Shown here: piece after piece, positions 5,556-6,603 of the stretch | Position numbering within the stretch: the first letter of the stretch is position 1 | How the letters are laid out: every line of letters starts with the position of its first letter | Origin: Armatimonadota bacterium | GTDB lineage: Bacteria; Cloacimonadota; Cloacimonadia; Cloacimonadales; TCS61 | DNA: 6,603 nt | NCBI GenBank assembly: GCA_030612605.1 | Contig: JAUWNO010000121.1 | Coordinates: 1 to 6,603 of the forward strand | Reading direction: 5' to 3' | Made by a program: the position numbers and the translations under genes | Notes under the pieces: generated by a model | Databases searched by the model: none | The model's input: the letters and a program-made list of their open reading frames with translations, nothing else | Told to the model about the DNA's origin: nothing

Positions 5556-6467
5556 ATGAAAAACTTGATTTATCTTAGTTTAATGTTTTTTTTAATATTA
5601 AGCTCTTGTTCGATTAATAAGATTTCTACAGTAACTGTGATGAAAACCCCGAACATCGAACCGGTAACTTTACAACCTTACGCAACTTTCGATTACGAAG
5701 AAATCAATGAATCTTCCGCAATCATCAAAAGCAGGGTCTGGGATGATGTATATTGGACTCTGAATGATTCCGGTGATGAAGCACGAATCTTTCCATTTTC
5801 AAAAGATGGAAAAGTGTTGCGGGCAGAATGGTACAAAGAAGAAGCAGGAATTTATATTCCGGATGCAGTAAATATAGATTGGGAAGATATGGCAACTGAT
5901 AATAATGGCAACCTGATAATCGGAGCTTGCGGAAATAATGACAATATGCGACGTGATCTGGCAATTTATATTTTAAAGGATCCTTTTCCACTTTTCACCG
6001 GCAAAACCAGGATTTTTCAGACCATTCCTTTTTATTATCCTGAGCAAACAGAATTTCCTGCCAATCCAAATAATTTCGATTGTGAAGCGGTTTTCTGTGC
6101 TTTCGATAAAATTTATCTTCTTACCAAAAACAGAGCGGATACAAACACGACCCTTTATCGCTTCGATTCTTTAGACCCATTAAAAGAAAATCCTGTTACA
6201 AAAATTGGAACATTTGGTATCTGTGGTATGGTGACGGCTGCCGATGTCACTCCGGACGGAAAGAAATTAGCAGTTTTAACCTATACTTCAATCTGGCTTT
6301 TTGAAAGCGAAACTGATGATTACTTTCATGGAAAAATTTCCTGGCTGCCAATAAGTGCAAAACAGTGTGAAGCGATTTGCTTTGAAAACGATAAAACTTT
6401 GTTAATTACAAACGAACAGATGGAATTATTTGAAATTCCTTTAGAAGATTTAATCAGAATAAAATAG
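5556..6467 (+). CDS. Predicted outer-membrane lipoprotein with beta-propeller-like repeats
   Basis: A 303-residue protein with a classic lipoprotein signal: MKN, a hydrophobic core, then lipobox LSSC with the lipidated Cys at 18. The residue after Cys is Ser, which in proteobacterial sorting rules would favour the outer membrane. The mature part has motifs of a propeller-like family common in environmental bacteria: NDSGDEARIFPF (70-81), NIDWEDMA (106-113), GNNDNMRRD (126-134), NFDCEAVF (173-180), VTAADVTPDGKKLAV (226-240) and KQCEAICF (269-276). Three of these share a [W/C]E[D/A] core followed 6-10 residues later by a strand such as LIIGACGNN, IYLLTKN or TLLITNEQ, which looks like repeated blades. 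Ligand and enzyme activity, if any, are unknown. TAAGGAG lies 5 nt before ATG 5556. Host-like GC returns here, so this gene probably predates the restriction cassette. Confidence 0.8.
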   Translation: MKNLIYLSLMFFLILSSCSINKISTVTVMKTPNIEPVTLQPYATFDYEEINESSAIIKSRVWDDVYWTLNDSGDEARIFPFSKDGKVLRAEWYKEEAGIYIPDAVNIDWEDMATDNNGNLIIGACGNNDNMRRDLAIYILKDPFPLFTGKTRIFQTIPFYYPEQTEFPANPNNFDCEAVFCAFDKIYLLTKNRADTNTTLYRFDSLDPLKENPVTKIGTFGICGMVTAADVTPDGKKLAVLTYTSIWLFESETDDYFHGKISWLPISAKQCEAICFENDKTLLITNEQMELFEIPLEDLIRIK

Positions 6468-6477
6468 GGAGAGATTG

Positions 6478-6603
6478 ATGGAAAAGATTATTGCTTGTTG
6501 CGGTATAGCTTGCAGCGAGTGTCCTGCTTATATTGCCTTCAAAAACGATGACGATGATTTAAGGAAAAAAACTGCAAAACAGTGGTCAGAAGAATTTAAA
6601 GCA
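6478..6603 (+). CDS. DUF3795 Cys-rich protein, N-terminal part
   Basis: The first 42 codons of a gene that runs off the right edge. The opening CCGIACSECPAYIAF, with Cys at 7, 8, 12 and 15, followed by a DDDDLRKKTAKQWSEEF stretch, is typical of DUF3795 proteins, short proteins with clustered cysteines that suggest metal or Fe-S binding; their function is not established. The start is supported by GGGAGAG 4 nt upstream, and the gene lies 10 nt after the lipoprotein stop, so both may be co-transcribed. The remainder, including any further cysteines, is not visible. Confidence 0.85.
   Translation, partial: MEKIIACCGIACSECPAYIAFKNDDDDLRKKTAKQWSEEFKA

Noticed and set aside
2940..5560. Direct repeats or target-site duplication flanking the R-M cassette
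   Set aside because: Only short AT-rich similarities (such as ATTATTAA-like strings) were found at the two edges, no better than expected by chance.

Overview
The window is a densely packed, all-plus-strand stretch of a bacterial chromosome from an AT-rich organism. A lipoprotein signal peptide and the FtsH/HslVU protease set fit a diderm bacterium. A candidate phylum such as Cloacimonadota or another FCB-group lineage is possible, but that is inference from overall feel and is not proven by the sequence. No tRNA, rRNA, CRISPR array or transposase is visible.

Left part (1-2965): a proteostasis operon. It holds the 3' end of ftsH (M41 protease domain and a long Lys-rich tail), then hslV (Thr protease of the HslUV complex), hslU (its AAA+ unfoldase, joined by an ATGA overlap) and a small Mth938-like (DUF498/NDUFAF3-type) protein joined to hslU by a TGATG overlap. 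All gaps are 20 nt or less, so the genes probably share a transcript.

Middle (2972-5331, perhaps to 5542): a Type II restriction-modification cassette that begins 6 nt after the Mth938-like gene. The methyltransferase carries an N-terminal MerR/excisionase-like helix-turn-helix, motif I DPFCGSGT and motif IV SPPY. Its stop overlaps the start of a TdeIII-family restriction endonuclease with a visible D-x12-ExK active site. A 59-codon gene with a good ribosome binding site follows. This block is clearly more AT-rich (about 23-27% GC in hand-counted lines) than the genes on both sides (about 40-50%), which points to horizontal acquisition into a housekeeping operon.

Right part (5556-6603): a lipoprotein predicted to be a beta-propeller, then the start of a DUF3795 Cys-rich protein that runs off the window. 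Both have host-like composition.

The most interesting points are the R-M cassette apparently embedded in the ftsH-hslVU operon, the regulator-like domain fused to the methyltransferase, and the unannotated 59-aa protein after the endonuclease. All parts belong to recognisable families except the 59-aa protein; I do not see a wholly new class of system.
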